Source: Actinoplanes nipponensis
GTDB lineage: Bacteria; Actinomycetota; Actinomycetes; Mycobacteriales; Micromonosporaceae
Length of the DNA stretch: 64,000 nucleotides
NCBI RefSeq assembly: GCF_016862275.1
Contig: NZ_BOMQ01000075.1
Location: 1 to 64,000, forward strand
Direction of reading: 5' to 3'
Shown: in pieces, positions 63,707-64,000 of the stretch
How the letters are laid out: every line of letters starts with the position of its first letter
Position numbering within the stretch: the first letter of the stretch is position 1
Notes under the pieces: model-generated
What the model was told of the DNA's origin: nothing
The model's input: the letters and a program-made list of their open reading frames with translations, nothing else
Database searches by the model: none
Position numbers and translations under genes: made by a program

Positions 63707-64000
63707 ATGCGCTACTGCTTCAACCTCCAGGTCCGCCCGGAGCGGATGGCGGAGTACGTGGAGCGGCACCAGGCCGTGTGGCCCGAGATGCAGGACGCAT
63801 TGCGGGCCACCGGCTGGCGCAACTACTCCCTGTTCCTGCGCTCCGACGGCCTGCTCATCGGCTACGTCGAGGCGGACGATCTCGCGGCGTCCCGCGCGGC
63901 CATGGAGGCGCTGGACGTCAACACCCGATGGCAGGCCGAGATGGCGGAATTCTTCGTCGGCACCGCGCCCGGCGAGGGATTCCCGCTGCTGACCGAGGTC
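63707..64000 (+). CDS. rhaM: L-rhamnose mutarotase, cut by window edge
   Basis: 98 codons are visible, and the frame is open at the right edge; the family is about 105 residues, so little is missing. MRYCFNLQVRPERMAEYVERHQAVWPEM carries the catalytic His of rhamnose mutarotase (RhaM/RhaU), followed by GWRNYSLFLRSDGLLIGYVEAD and ARWQAEMAEFF-like residues. It interconverts the alpha and beta anomers of L-rhamnose. This identifies the sugar of the whole locus. It begins 10 bases after the binding protein stop. Confidence 0.93.
   Translation, partial: MRYCFNLQVRPERMAEYVERHQAVWPEMQDALRATGWRNYSLFLRSDGLLIGYVEADDLAASRAAMEALDVNTRWQAEMAEFFVGTAPGEGFPLLTEV

Overview
The window is a 64 kb stretch of very GC-rich DNA (roughly 70% or more by eye). 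It has strongly GC-biased third codon positions, many GTG and a few TTG starts, and operons whose genes overlap by ATGA or GTGA. Gene content points to an actinomycete, most likely of the Micromonosporaceae (Actinoplanes-like); the family-level call is inference. I saw no rRNA, tRNA, CRISPR array, phage module or transposase. Most very long open frames antiparallel to genes are GC-skew shadows and are left out.

Layout. 1-8790 (minus): a five-gene operon, WGR/DUF4132, MoxR-type AAA+ ATPase, DUF5682, VWA and a SWIM zinc finger protein cut by the left edge. It resembles the uncharacterised E. coli yehI-yehQ (molR) locus. 8863-18992: Nudix hydrolase, secreted metzincin-type protease, yciO, ileS, a beta-propeller lipoprotein, citrate synthase and a chemoreceptor. 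19015-24652: DMT permease, a NarL-type two-component pair, a divergent ABC-2 transporter and an AlaX-type editing protein. 24963-25489: a probable broken Pro/Ala-rich gene spanning a GC-rich minisatellite. 25722-27518: a secreted tripeptidyl-peptidase-like hydrolase.

27585-35813: a divergent cluster of unknown pathway (multi-helix membrane protein, sugar epimerase, GT2 glycosyltransferase, DUF2064 protein, methyltransferase, membrane-anchored molybdopterin oxidoreductase, small membrane protein), followed by a 15-bp tandem repeat and an OmpR-type two-component pair. 35828-39681: an ImmA/IrrE-like protein, a multi-helix membrane protein, an XRE regulator and a cytochrome P450. 40146-48829: peptide deformylase, M48 protease, Gfo/Idh/MocA dehydrogenase, a PPOX / ECF sigma / YCII operon, an S-adenosylhomocysteine riboswitch in front of ahcY, and a CPA1 antiporter. 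48830-50145 has no gene and carries four tandem copies of a roughly 170-210 bp repeat with microsatellite tails.

50146-64000: an L-rhamnose utilisation locus. The minus operon encodes a fused rhamnulose-1-phosphate aldolase / lactaldehyde dehydrogenase, rhamnulokinase, lactate-oxidising LutABC and a sugar isomerase. A LacI-family regulator lies between it and the plus operon, which encodes an ABC importer and a rhamnose mutarotase cut by the right edge. A palindrome with TGAAA/TTTCA arms follows the predicted start of both operons, and a degenerate copy precedes the regulator gene, so one regulator probably controls the whole locus. The genes together form a route from external rhamnose through lactaldehyde and lactate to pyruvate, except that a canonical rhamnose isomerase is not visible.
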